Position numbers and translations under genes: made by a program
The notes under the pieces: model-generated
The model's input: the letters and a program-made list of their open reading frames with translations, nothing else
What the model was told of the DNA's origin: nothing
The model's database searches: none
Origin: Chitinophagales bacterium
GTDB lineage: Bacteria > Bacteroidota > Bacteroidia > Chitinophagales > Saprospiraceae
Length of the DNA stretch: 64,000 nucleotides
Direction of reading: 5' to 3'
Assembly (NCBI GenBank): GCA_013298845.1
Contig: JAAFJN010000006.1
Coordinates: 155,797 to 219,796 of the forward strand
Shown: piece after piece, positions 18,211 through 26,271 of the stretch
How the letters are laid out: the number at the start of each line of letters is the position of its first letter
Numbering within the stretch: the stretch's first letter is position 1

Positions 18211-19069
18211 GATAATGTTCTTTTAAAAAGGAATAAGGATTGGGTTTGTTTCCCTTAAATTGAAGTTCCCGGATACCTGCATCATCCTTGAATACAATTA
18301 GATCAGCGTATTTCTCTGCAATCGCTTCCATTTTTGAGTACATACCAGCCTCATTAATTGCAAAGATGGATCCAGGGCTATCCCAATCGGAGAGCAAGGT
18401 TTGGAAGTTAATGGATATTCCATACTGCTCATTTTCTGATAGTGCGAATAGTATAACTTCGTTCGGCAAATTTCTACGCTCATTTGGTTCTATTGTAAAT
18501 AGCGTTTTGCCTAATGGCCTTACAAGCCGAAGTTCAGTCAGAATTCCCCCAATGATGTCTTCTTTGTCTTTTGCTTCGGGGTCGCCTACATACATTCTGA
18601 TAAAAACAACAAAGTCTGAATCTATTGTGTTCTGCTTATTTGTAGTTTCCGAAAATAAGTCAAATTTGAATTTGGCAAAATTCCAAAACTGCTCTTTGGT
18701 GAATTCTATTTTTTCTTTACGGAATTCGTTAAAAAGCACATTATATAAGGTCGCATGATTTTTTTTTACCAATTTATAATGAAGCAACCAAAGACTTGCA
18801 TCATCCTCAAGATAAGGATCAAACCCATCATCTGCGAATAAATGATGTGCAAATTCGGTCAGATTATCGCTACTATCTAACAAGTCAAAGGCGCGCATCC
18901 AGTAGCGTACAGATCCGACCATATTTTTCCCTATACCAAGATGCACTACCGCATCTTCCGCACTAAAAGATTTTCCACTTTTAACGTAATCATAGCCTTT
19001 TTTAAGCCATAAATGCCTACACTGAAAGGTTTCGTGACCAGAAAATACGGGTTTTATCGCAGTTGCCAT
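18200..19069 (-). CDS. DUF4007 family protein, first gene of the defence-like operon
   Basis: A 289-residue protein from the ATG at 19069. The N terminus FSGHETFQCRHLWLKKGYD followed by VVHLGIGKNMVGSVRYWM is the hallmark of DUF4007, a family I associate with PAPS-reductase-type neighbours in bacterial defence loci. Its biochemical role is not established; the first 100 residues look winged-helix-like, which would suit DNA binding (inference). I prefer 19069 over the upstream Met at 19123 because the conserved region begins right after MATAIKPV. It heads the operon and overlaps the ATPase start by 11 bases. Upstream on the minus strand, TACCTTTA is a near-consensus promoter box. Confidence 0.85.
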   Translation of the reverse strand: MATAIKPVFSGHETFQCRHLWLKKGYDYVKSGKSFSAEDAVVHLGIGKNMVGSVRYWMRAFDLLDSSDNLTEFAHHLFADDGFDPYLEDDASLWLLHYKLVKKNHATLYNVLFNEFRKEKIEFTKEQFWNFAKFKFDLFSETTNKQNTIDSDFVVFIRMYVGDPEAKDKEDIIGGILTELRLVRPLGKTLFTIEPNERRNLPNEVILFALSENEQYGISINFQTLLSDWDSPGSIFAINEAGMYSKMEAIAEKYADLIVFKDDAGIRELQFKGNKPNPYSFLKEHYHAN

Positions 19070-19126
19070 GAGTATTGAAATGATTTTGAAAATGGAGGTA
19101 AAGGTAGTATTTATTGGGCGCACGTA

Positions 19127-19155
19127 GCGAATTATTTAACACTTTTTGAATCAAA
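19127..19155 (+). repeat. Candidate right boundary repeat of the AT-rich island
   Basis: GCGAATT (19127-19133) and CTTTTTGAATCAAA (19142-19155) repeat the pair seen at 9625-9648 in the same orientation. The match is short and AT-rich, so chance is possible. Confidence 0.25.
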
Positions 19156-19262
19156 ATGTTTGTTTTTTTTGCCGCGATGACGCATTCTGCCATTATTTGT
19201 TTGCCCACCACCCGGGAACCTCAACACCCGGTCTGCTTGTTCAACCGTCAAACACCCGCACC

Positions 19263-19937
19263 ATGTCGGAACTTATTTCAGAAAAATACCCACGCACGTA
19301 TCATTTTCCCTTTTCGGAAGGGGCCATTAACGATGACCGTATTCAGGAGCATTGGCAACAGTTGCTCAGCGGCGAGGTGGTTTTGAGCGAAAAATTAGAC
19401 GGTGAAAATACCTGCATCAAATCGGATGGGGTGTACGCGCGTTCGCACGGGGCCGTCAACCGCAACCCGTGGGCGCGGCCCATTTGGGAAATTTGGGAGC
19501 GGGTGGGGCGTTCATTGGGGGAGGTACACGTGTTTGGCGAAAATTTGTACGCCATTCACAGCATCAAATACGCGCGGTTGACCCATTACTTTTTTGTTTT
19601 TGGGGTGCGGATCGGTACCCAATGGCTGTCGTGGGATGAAACGGTGGAATACGCGCAATTGCTCGATTTGCCGGTGGTGCCCGTGCTTGCCCGTGGGCAA
19701 TTGGACGCGGCAACCTTGCGGCAACTGATTCTGGCACAGCAATCCGGCGGCAGCCACTTTGGCGGTACCAGCGAAGGGGTGGTTTGCCGAACGGCCGGTG
19801 CTTTTCACAACGATGATTTCCCCCGCGTGGTGTTAAAATTTGTCCGAAAAAACCACGTACAAACCGATGAACACTGGACTAGAAACTGGAAAAAAGCCCA
19901 ACTTTATGACCCTAATGGAACTTATTACCCCTATTAG
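19263..19937 (+). CDS. ATP-dependent RNA ligase (nucleotidyltransferase family)
   Basis: A 224-residue ligase. Numbering from the ATG at 19263, the adenylated lysine is K44 in motif I (SEKLDGENTC). Later motifs follow: RSHG...NPWARPIW, FGENLYAIHSI (motif III region), SEGVVCR (motif IV) and VVLKFVRKNH (motif V lysine). It lacks extra domains, like small Rnl2-type ligases. The longer frame from 19146 is rejected because its first 39 codons are non-conserved. The gene overlaps the HD-domain polynucleotide kinase gene, and this pairing is the known end-healing and sealing combination described for Runella slithyformis HD-Pnk. It seals ends prepared by its partner. Confidence 0.85.
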   Translation: MSELISEKYPRTYHFPFSEGAINDDRIQEHWQQLLSGEVVLSEKLDGENTCIKSDGVYARSHGAVNRNPWARPIWEIWERVGRSLGEVHVFGENLYAIHSIKYARLTHYFFVFGVRIGTQWLSWDETVEYAQLLDLPVVPVLARGQLDAATLRQLILAQQSGGSHFGGTSEGVVCRTAGAFHNDDFPRVVLKFVRKNHVQTDEHWTRNWKKAQLYDPNGTYYPY

Positions 19938-20997
19938 CCCCAATTGGAACGCTTTGCTGCAACACGATTGGGCACGGGCGATGCAGGCGTGCCCGCAGGA
20001 ACCCGAATACCACGCCGAGGGCGACGTGTGGACCCATACCTGCATGGTGATGGATACTTTGCGCACTTTCCCGGAGTACCAGGCGTTGCCGCCCGCGGAG
20101 CAACATGTGTTGTTGTTGGCGGCACTCCTGCACGATGTGGCCAAACCCCAGTGTACCGTTATCGAAAACGGGCGTATTTCGTCGCCGCGCCACGCCAAAG
20201 TGGGCGAAAAAGAGGCCCGAACAATCCTTTGGGGACTTGATTTTGCCACCCGGGAGCAGGTGTGCGCGTTGGTGCGGTTGCACGGTTTGCCGTTGTGGGG
20301 TTTTGAAAAAAGCAATCCCGTGCGCAGCGCGATTTTGGCCAGTTGGCGGGTGCGCAACGAACTCACGTATCTTTTGGCGAAAGCCGATGTGTTGGGCCGC
20401 ATTTGTGATACGCAGGCGGAGTTGTTGTACCGCTTGGAGATGTACCGCGAATTGTGCCTAGAAAACAACTGTTTTTACGCACCACACGTGCATTTTGACG
20501 CGCACAGCCGGTTCCGGTACTATTGGTCCGACGAGACCTGGCCCGTTCAGATTTTTGACGATACGGCGTTCGAGATAGTAGTTTTGTGTGGCATTGCCGG
20601 AAGTGGTAAGGATACTTTTTACCAAAAACAGTACGCGCATTGGCCCGTAGTGAGTTTGGACCAAATTCGCAAAGAGCACAAAATTAAACCCGATGACCGC
20701 AGCGGACAGGGCAAAGTGGCGCAAATAGCCTACGAACGCGCCCGGGAATTTTGCCGAAAAAGACAATCCTTCGTGTGGAACAGCACCAACCTCACCGCCG
20801 AATTACGCGCCCGGCTAATCCAAACTTTGCGGGTGTACAATCCGCGTTTTACCATTGTTTTTATCGAAACTTCGCAAAAAAACATTTACGAACGCCGCCG
20901 AAACGACATTAACATCCAAGTATTGACCCGAATGGTGCAGCAGGTGGATATCCCGCTTACGGGAGAAGCCCACGAAGTCCGGTCAGAAATGACGTAA
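19906..20997 (+). CDS. HD-domain phosphoesterase / polynucleotide 5'-kinase (HD-Pnk-like end-healing enzyme)
   Basis: A two-domain nucleic-acid repair enzyme of 363 residues from the ATG at 19906 (19840 and 19867 are alternative starts). The N-terminal half is an HD phosphohydrolase: WTHTCMVMDTLRTF, then LLAALLHDVAKP with the metal-binding His-Asp, and LVRLHGLPLW. This domain removes 2',3'-cyclic or 3' phosphates in the characterised homologue. The C-terminal half is a P-loop kinase: VVLCGIAGSGKDTF, VSLDQIRKEHK and FVWNSTNLTAELR, with a late arginine-rich lid (YERRRND). It phosphorylates 5'-OH ends. Its start overlaps the ligase stop, so the two are co-translated. The pair lies divergent from the defence-like operon. 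Confidence 0.87.
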   Translation: MTLMELITPISPNWNALLQHDWARAMQACPQEPEYHAEGDVWTHTCMVMDTLRTFPEYQALPPAEQHVLLLAALLHDVAKPQCTVIENGRISSPRHAKVGEKEARTILWGLDFATREQVCALVRLHGLPLWGFEKSNPVRSAILASWRVRNELTYLLAKADVLGRICDTQAELLYRLEMYRELCLENNCFYAPHVHFDAHSRFRYYWSDETWPVQIFDDTAFEIVVLCGIAGSGKDTFYQKQYAHWPVVSLDQIRKEHKIKPDDRSGQGKVAQIAYERAREFCRKRQSFVWNSTNLTAELRARLIQTLRVYNPRFTIVFIETSQKNIYERRRNDINIQVLTRMVQQVDIPLTGEAHEVRSEMT

Positions 20998-21005
20998 CAA
21001 ACCCG

Positions 21006-21014
21006 TACCTTTGC
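21006..21014 (+). promoter_or_regulatory. Consensus -7 element for gldH
   Basis: TACCTTTGC fits TAnnTTTGC exactly and ends 6 bases before the gldH ATG, which would make the transcript leaderless or nearly so. It lies just after the HD-Pnk stop codon. Confidence 0.6.
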
Positions 21015-21020
21015 CCCCCT

Positions 21021-21497
21021 ATGAAAAATATCGTTGTGTTATTGTCGGCCATTTGCCTCGTGGCGCTTGCCTCTTGTGGCCCCAATTATATTTACCAGCA
21101 AGAAAAACAAATCGAAAATGGCGTGTGGACCTACCGGGACAGCGCGGTTTTTGAGTTTGATATTCAGGATACGGCTTTTTTGTACAATTTGTACTTTAAC
21201 CTCGCGGCGAAAGCGGATTTCCCTTACGAAAACCTGTACGTTTACCTGAACACCGTTTTCCCCGATGGCAAAAGAATGGGTAAATCCCATTCCTTCGAGG
21301 TGTTTGACCGCCAGGGCAAGATACTCGGCACCAGCAGCGGCGACGTGCGCCAACAGCACATTATGCTCCAGGAAAACACGTTTTTTAACCAAAAAGGTAA
21401 ATACCGCATCGTGGTGGAGCAATACACGCGCCAGGATTCGCTGCCCAACGTGGTGTCCATTGGGTTGGATATTGAACAAAAAAAGGACAAGAAGTAG
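21021..21497 (+). CDS. gldH: Gliding motility lipoprotein GldH
   Basis: A 158-residue lipoprotein. The signal peptide ends LVALASC with a clear lipobox (C19). The mature part fits GldH: GVWTYRDSAVFEFDIQDTAFLYNLYF, then YENLYVYLNTVFPDG, GKILGTSSGDVRQ and the final GKYRIVVEQYTRQDSLPNVVSIGLDI. GldH belongs to the Gld set required for gliding and T9SS function in Flavobacterium. It acts in the periplasm or at the envelope. It has its own promoter box immediately upstream and is followed by a duplicated repeat unit. No other gld gene is in the window. Confidence 0.88.
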   Translation: MKNIVVLLSAICLVALASCGPNYIYQQEKQIENGVWTYRDSAVFEFDIQDTAFLYNLYFNLAAKADFPYENLYVYLNTVFPDGKRMGKSHSFEVFDRQGKILGTSSGDVRQQHIMLQENTFFNQKGKYRIVVEQYTRQDSLPNVVSIGLDIEQKKDKK

Positions 21498-21504
21498 GAG
21501 ATAA

Positions 21505-21843
21505 GCCCGTCGTAGAGTGTTCACCGAACACCGAACATCGAACACCGAACATCGAACATCGAACATCGAACACCGAACATCGAACATCGAACACCGAACA
21601 CCGAACACCGAACGGTACGATATAGAACGTAATGAAAAATAGCCCCAACGGGGCGCAACCAACAGCGAGGCGGCATCGCCCCTCGCGACAAATGGCGACA
21701 AAACCGCAACAATTCTGCCCGTCGTAGAGTGTTCACCGAACACCGAACGCCGAACATCGAACACCGAACGGTGCGATATAGAACGTAATGAAAAATAGCC
21801 CCAACGGGGCGCAACCAACAGCGAGGCGGCATCGCCCCTCGCG
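21505..21843. repeat. Duplicated GCCCGTCGTAG-(GAACACC)n-hairpin unit downstream of gldH
   Basis: Two copies of one composite unit lie in tandem. Each opens with GCCCGTCGTAGAGTGTTC (from 21505 and 21717), continues with 7-base units GAACACC/GAACATC (about 12 in the first copy, fewer in the second), and ends with an almost identical tail of about 78 bases (21609-21687 and 21767-21843). The tail contains the hairpins GCCCCAACGGGGC and CGAGG...CCTCG. It fills the gap between gldH and the convergent DUF4129 gene; no protein gene is seen. Confidence 0.85.
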
Positions 21844-21862
21844 CCGGGATTTCCCCCTCGCG

Positions 21863-22669
21863 TTATATCGCCCCCAAAAACCGCTTCATCCTTACTTCAA
21901 TACGCTCAAACAGGCGTTGATCGAGGGTGCCGTTGCCGTACCAGACTTCCTCGTAGGTGCGGGTATTGGCGCGAAATTCCTGAAACTGCGGATGGTGGCG
22001 CATTTCACGCAGGTAATCGCGGTTGGTTTTTTCGCGGCTCCACTCAATCGCGCCTTTTTGTGATAAATCTTTGATGATTTGCAGGTAATAAATCCGAATG
22101 GCTTGGCTGTAATTGCCATTGGACAAGGCTTCGCGCAGAAAGCGCTCCAAATCGGTTTCCTGAATATAAGCGTCTAAGTTGTCAATCGTGATGGCCGTAC
22201 CGTCGCCCGCCCGGATCACGCTGTCGGCGGGTGCCTGCATAAAACTGTACATCAGCCAGCCCAATAAACCCAGCAGTAATACCGCCGAAAATACTTTGGC
22301 GATATCCCCCCAACTTTCAAAGTTCCAGTTCCAATCGGGGCCGTTGTACGATTTTCGGGGTTTTTCTTCCACTTTTTTCACCGGTTCCGGCACATCTTTG
22401 CTGTAATCAAAACCTTCGGTGGCTTTGCGCCAACGGTCGGTATTGATGGGACGCACCGTGGTTTGGTCTTTGTTGTAACCAAAAATGGCTTTTTTATCCA
22501 CCAAAGCGTCGGAAACCACATAATTTTCGTCGTCGGGCAGTGGTGGTTGTTCCAACAATTCTTCGGGAATTTCATCGGGTAAGATGACCGTTGTGGTATC
22601 CGATTGGGCGTTGAGCGTCGTCCATACTTGACCAAATGCCAATAAAACAAGCAGTATCGTGCGTTTCAT
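21863..22669 (-). CDS. DUF4129 domain membrane protein
   Basis: A 268-residue protein with a signal peptide (about 1-22), an acidic, Pro-rich periplasmic region, one transmembrane helix (about 125-145, VFSAVLLLGLLGWLMYSFM) and a C-terminal DUF4129 domain: RFLREALSNGNYSQAIRIYY, then EWSREKTNRDYLREM and YEEVWYG. Its function is unknown. In other bacteria it travels with SpoIIM, MoxR and DUF58 genes in a putative envelope chaperone cluster; here only the SpoIIM-type gene is adjacent, 5 bases upstream on the same strand, so they are one operon. Confidence 0.83.
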   Translation of the reverse strand: MKRTILLVLLAFGQVWTTLNAQSDTTTVILPDEIPEELLEQPPLPDDENYVVSDALVDKKAIFGYNKDQTTVRPINTDRWRKATEGFDYSKDVPEPVKKVEEKPRKSYNGPDWNWNFESWGDIAKVFSAVLLLGLLGWLMYSFMQAPADSVIRAGDGTAITIDNLDAYIQETDLERFLREALSNGNYSQAIRIYYLQIIKDLSQKGAIEWSREKTNRDYLREMRHHPQFQEFRANTRTYEEVWYGNGTLDQRLFERIEVRMKRFLGAI

Positions 22670-22674
22670 AGTAT

Positions 22675-24546
22675 TTATTCTTTGGGTAAACCGCGTATTT
22701 GTTTCACCGTTCCAACGGTTTCAATTTGTTGTAAAAGATGCGGCGCATCCATCATTTCGCGGTGGGTGTAAAAGTGCAGTACCCCCGAAACAATGAGCAG
22801 TAACCACGAAAAAAACACAACTTGCGCGATGAAAAACACCGTAATCACCCCGGAAAACGTAGCAACGTGGTCTTCGCCGGGTGGAACGGCCCAACTAAAA
22901 AATTGCGCAAAAAGGGTCCACAGTTCGGAGTTCAGGAACAAAATAAGCAGGGTCGAAAGCCCCACAATAAACAACCCGATCAGGTACGGCGTCCAGGAGC
23001 GCAACGATTGAAACATCCGCCAGACAACGGGCACCGGATTGACTGACCCGTACCGAACGCCCGCTGCCCAATAAGAAGTGAGCGCAAATGGCGCAAAAAA
23101 GACGGGGGTAAAGATAAACAGCCGGGTGACGAGTGCAAAAAACAACGACTCCGACGAACTAATGGTTAAATACCCCAATAAAACCATAATGGGCACGACC
23201 ATCAGCAGGCTTTGGAGCGTCGCCTTCCAGCCAAAACCCCGGCGATGCACCGCGGGCATTTCCATTTCTATCATTCGAAGCCCCACAAAACTGACGAACA
23301 AAAACAACCCAATCATCAGTAGCCGTTGTGGACTGAGTGCCGTGCTGCCAAAAAACATATCGAGGTCCTTGAGGCCGTCAATGCGGTAGGCCGTAATTTT
23401 TTGATTTCCACGGTACAACAGCACCAGCGTAAAAATCAGGCTGGCCGAAATGGTACCGGCAAATGTCCATTGCAGGTTTCTTTTGACAATGCTAAAGGTG
23501 TCGGAAATGATTTCTCCCGCCGATTTGATGCTGGTAAACGACACCGGATTGATTTGTTGCGGGGGTAAATCGCTGTCTTTGGCAGCATCGGTAAATGCGC
23601 CGTTGCGCGCTTTTTGCCAGGGCAAATACACAAAATACCACAACACAAACAACAAATTTAGCCCGATAAACAAAGCGCGCAGCGGGTCGGGCACTTCGGT
23701 AAAACGGGTTAAAAACCCTTCAAACATGGCCGCCAAAATAATCACCGGGGTAATTCCGATGAATATTTTCATGCCGCGCCGCATCGAAATCTGGAAGGCT
23801 TGGGTGCGGGTAAATGTACCGGGAAATAATAACCCGGAACCTGCCATCAGCCCGGCACCTCCGGCCAGGATAATGGCGCTGATTTCGAGGGTGCCGTGGA
23901 TCCAAATGGTTAAAAATGACTCCCAAAACAGGCCTTTTTCCACAAAAAAATACTGAAAAGCGCCCACCATAATCCCGTTGTACATGAGCATAAAAGCCGT
24001 ACCCAACGAGGCCAATACCCCAAGAATGGCGGTGCGAAAGGCCACAAAAAGGTTGTTGGCGGCAATACCCAGCGCCGATCCCAGCGGCTGATTGTCTTTG
24101 TAGACGGCCATGGGGTCGCCCTTTTGGATATTGCTCAACGTCATGTCCACGTAGTTATCGCCCAGCACCACCCGCGCAAAATCGGGGTTAATTTGGCTGG
24201 AGATAATACCGATGACAAAAGACAAAACAAAAAGCGCCAGTGCCAGCCGCAGGGCATTCCGACTTTCCCACATAACCTGTGGAATATCGTCGGTCCAGAA
24301 CTGCCACAGGCGCTCTTTTGGGAAACGGCGACCTTTGTAGATATGGTGAAAAATCCGCTGCGCCATTTGGTTCAAATAGACCTTTACCGAGCGATTGGGA
24401 TAAAACGTACGGGCATAGGAGAGGTCGTCGGTGATTTGAACAAACAAATCATTGAGTTTCTCTGGCTCTGCCTGTTCGTTTTGCAACATGGACTCGTATT
24501 CGGCCCATTTTTCTTTATTTTGCTCGATAAATTTTGTTTCGCGCAT
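22675..24546 (-). CDS. SpoIIM-family multi-pass membrane protein
   Basis: A 623-residue integral membrane protein. The N-terminal part begins MRETKFIEQNKEKWAEYES and has ARTFYPNRSVKVYLNQMAQRIFHHIY, then about eleven hydrophobic segments. The SpoIIM (stage II sporulation protein M) signature region is NNLFVAFRTAILGVLASLG with FVEKGLFWESF and WIHGTLEISAIILAGGAGL. The second half adds a membrane region (about 340-590). This organism type does not sporulate, and the family occurs widely next to DUF4129, MoxR and DUF58 genes. Role unknown. It lies 5 bases before the DUF4129 gene and 35 bases after the TlpA-like gene. Confidence 0.85.
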   Translation of the reverse strand: MRETKFIEQNKEKWAEYESMLQNEQAEPEKLNDLFVQITDDLSYARTFYPNRSVKVYLNQMAQRIFHHIYKGRRFPKERLWQFWTDDIPQVMWESRNALRLALALFVLSFVIGIISSQINPDFARVVLGDNYVDMTLSNIQKGDPMAVYKDNQPLGSALGIAANNLFVAFRTAILGVLASLGTAFMLMYNGIMVGAFQYFFVEKGLFWESFLTIWIHGTLEISAIILAGGAGLMAGSGLLFPGTFTRTQAFQISMRRGMKIFIGITPVIILAAMFEGFLTRFTEVPDPLRALFIGLNLLFVLWYFVYLPWQKARNGAFTDAAKDSDLPPQQINPVSFTSIKSAGEIISDTFSIVKRNLQWTFAGTISASLIFTLVLLYRGNQKITAYRIDGLKDLDMFFGSTALSPQRLLMIGLFLFVSFVGLRMIEMEMPAVHRRGFGWKATLQSLLMVVPIMVLLGYLTISSSESLFFALVTRLFIFTPVFFAPFALTSYWAAGVRYGSVNPVPVVWRMFQSLRSWTPYLIGLFIVGLSTLLILFLNSELWTLFAQFFSWAVPPGEDHVATFSGVITVFFIAQVVFFSWLLLIVSGVLHFYTHREMMDAPHLLQQIETVGTVKQIRGLPKE

Positions 24547-24581
24547 GGTATTTGTTCACCAAAAGGTTGGGTAGAGAATAT

Positions 24582-25895
24582 TTATTCGCCGAAAATTTCC
24601 GCCAATTTAGCCGCCAAAGACTCGCCGCGCAAGTTGCGCACGATGAGTTTGCCTTCGCGGTCAATCAGCAGTGTTTGCGGGATAGAAGTCACGGAATAGG
24701 TCGCCGCGTGTTGACTTTGCCAACCTTTGAGGTCGCTGATATGGTGCCATTCGAGGCGGTCGTCGGCAATGGCTTTGCGCCAGGCGTTCATATCGCGGTC
24801 GAGGCTTACCCCCAAAATGTCAAAACCTTTGTCTTTGTATTTGGCGTAAAGGCCGCGCACGGCCGGGTTTTCGCGGCGGCAGGGACCGCACCAACTGGCC
24901 CAAAAATCTACCAGAACAACTTTGCCCCGGAGTTTCGACAACGCGTAAGTGGCGCTGTCGGGGGTCATACCGGCCAGATCGGGGGCGGTAATGCCGGGCG
25001 TAGAGGTACCGGCTTTGGAATATTCGTATTCGAGGGCTTCAATTTCGCCGTAGTTGCTGTTGCGGTATTTGTCTAAGTATTGTTTGGCGAAATGAGCAAA
25101 TACGTTGTTGAGGTGGCGCTGTTGGTAGCCGCGCAACAAACCGCCCAAAGCGAGGCGATAAGCCCCCGAATTTTCGGGAATCCGTTTGAGTTGTGCATCG
25201 GCCCAAGCCTTCATATTATCTTCGGTGGTCATACCGGCAATGCGGCCCGCGTAAGCCGAAAAGGCGTAATACACTTCGGGCAATTCGTCGTAACCACGGT
25301 CATTGGCAAAATCTATTTTATTGAACCAGTTGAGGCCGTAATATTCCGATTCGCGGTTCACGTCTTTGCCTTCAAAATGCGGCGGCATCAGGAGATTGGC
25401 CGAGCGCCAAAAGGGTGATTTGGCATTTTTGAGCGAATCCACGTACGCATAACGCTCTTTTATGCCCTTGGGGTCGTTCCAGTTGCCGTTTTGGTAAGCA
25501 CTGGTGCGGCGGGTAATATTTTCCAAAGCGGCGTTTTGAATGGAACCCAAGGTGCGTGCACGGTCAATAAATGCGGCGTTTGCCCAAAGTTTTACTTCGG
25601 GTTCTTCGCCCAATACAACCCGCATTAAATTATTGTCGTTGAAACCCAAACCATAAATTTTGGCTTTGCCTTTGGGTAAAACAAAGGTGTAAGTGCCGTC
25701 GGAAGCGCGGGCAGCACCGGCAATGGAACGAGCCGAATACCCTTTATACTCATACACCCGGAGGCTGTCGAACTCGGAAGGTGGGTCAATTACATTGCAA
25801 ATGAAACGGATGTTTTTGGCGTTACCCGATGTTTGGGCCTGCATTGCCGTAACGGACAATCCCAGGAAGACTAAAATGGAAAGTAATTTATGCAT
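24582..25895 (-). CDS. TlpA-like thioredoxin-fold lipoprotein or periplasmic protein
   Basis: A 437-residue exported protein. After a signal peptide (MHKLLSILVFLGLSVTAMQAQ) comes a beta-rich N-terminal region (about 25-110) and a helical middle (about 150-285). The C-terminal domain (about 300-437) is thioredoxin/AhpC-TSA-like: VLVDFWASWCGPCRRENP with the CxxC redox pair, DILGVSLDRD, and the cis-Pro segment SVTSIPQTLLIDREGKLI. It likely reduces or isomerises disulfides, or supports cytochrome c maturation, in the periplasm. It heads the TlpA-SpoIIM-DUF4129 unit. Its promoter box at 25966-25974 lies against a heptamer array. Confidence 0.88.
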   Translation of the reverse strand: MHKLLSILVFLGLSVTAMQAQTSGNAKNIRFICNVIDPPSEFDSLRVYEYKGYSARSIAGAARASDGTYTFVLPKGKAKIYGLGFNDNNLMRVVLGEEPEVKLWANAAFIDRARTLGSIQNAALENITRRTSAYQNGNWNDPKGIKERYAYVDSLKNAKSPFWRSANLLMPPHFEGKDVNRESEYYGLNWFNKIDFANDRGYDELPEVYYAFSAYAGRIAGMTTEDNMKAWADAQLKRIPENSGAYRLALGGLLRGYQQRHLNNVFAHFAKQYLDKYRNSNYGEIEALEYEYSKAGTSTPGITAPDLAGMTPDSATYALSKLRGKVVLVDFWASWCGPCRRENPAVRGLYAKYKDKGFDILGVSLDRDMNAWRKAIADDRLEWHHISDLKGWQSQHAATYSVTSIPQTLLIDREGKLIVRNLRGESLAAKLAEIFGE

Positions 25896-25965
25896 CTTTT
25901 TATTGTTGAGAGTTTAATGTATCAATGATGAGTGCGTCAAAGACACACTATAAACAAAAAACGAT

Positions 25966-25974
25966 GCAAAAGTA
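25966..25974 (-). promoter_or_regulatory. Consensus -7 element for the TlpA-like gene
   Basis: Read on the minus strand the box is TACTTTTGC, an exact TAnnTTTGC match. The -33 position would fall inside the heptamer array that begins about 10 bases upstream. Confidence 0.55.
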
Positions 25975-25981
25975 ACAATCT

Positions 25982-26268
25982 AAAGTGAAAAAAGTGAAAA
26001 GTGAAGAGTGAAAAACGAATAGTGAAGAGTGAATAGTGAATAGTGAAGAACGAATAGTGAAAAACGAATAGTGAAGAGTGAATAGTGAAAAACGAATAGT
26101 GAAGAGTGAATAGTGAAGAACGAATAGTGAAGAGTGAATAGTGAAAAGTGAAGAACGGAGAGTGAAAATGAAACGAAAAGTGAAAAAATACCCTACAACG
26201 GGTAATTTTTCACTCTTCACTCTTCACTCTTCACTCTTCACTCTTCACTTTTCGTTTTTCACTATTCA
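25982..26268. repeat. Heptamer-array element copy 4
   Basis: From 25982 to about 26185 nearly all sequence is 7-base units (AAGTGAA, GAGTGAA, TAGTGAA, AAACGAA, GAACGAA). The motif CTACAACGGGTAA follows at 26193-26205. After it the heptamers run in reverse complement (CACTCTTCACTCTTC...) to 26268, two or three bases from the stop codon of the next gene. Open frames inside are translations of repeats, not genes. Confidence 0.87.
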
Positions 26269-26271
26269 CTC

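Noticed and set aside
9672..19069. BREX type 4 or classical Dnd assignment
   Set aside because: A PAPS-reductase-like protein and large ATPase are present, but PglZ, BrxL, DndB, DndD and DndE are absent, and the kinase/receiver pair is not part of those systems as I know them.
22675..24546. Sporulation function for the SpoIIM-family protein
   Set aside because: The family is widespread in non-sporulating bacteria next to DUF4129 genes, and nothing else here points to sporulation.
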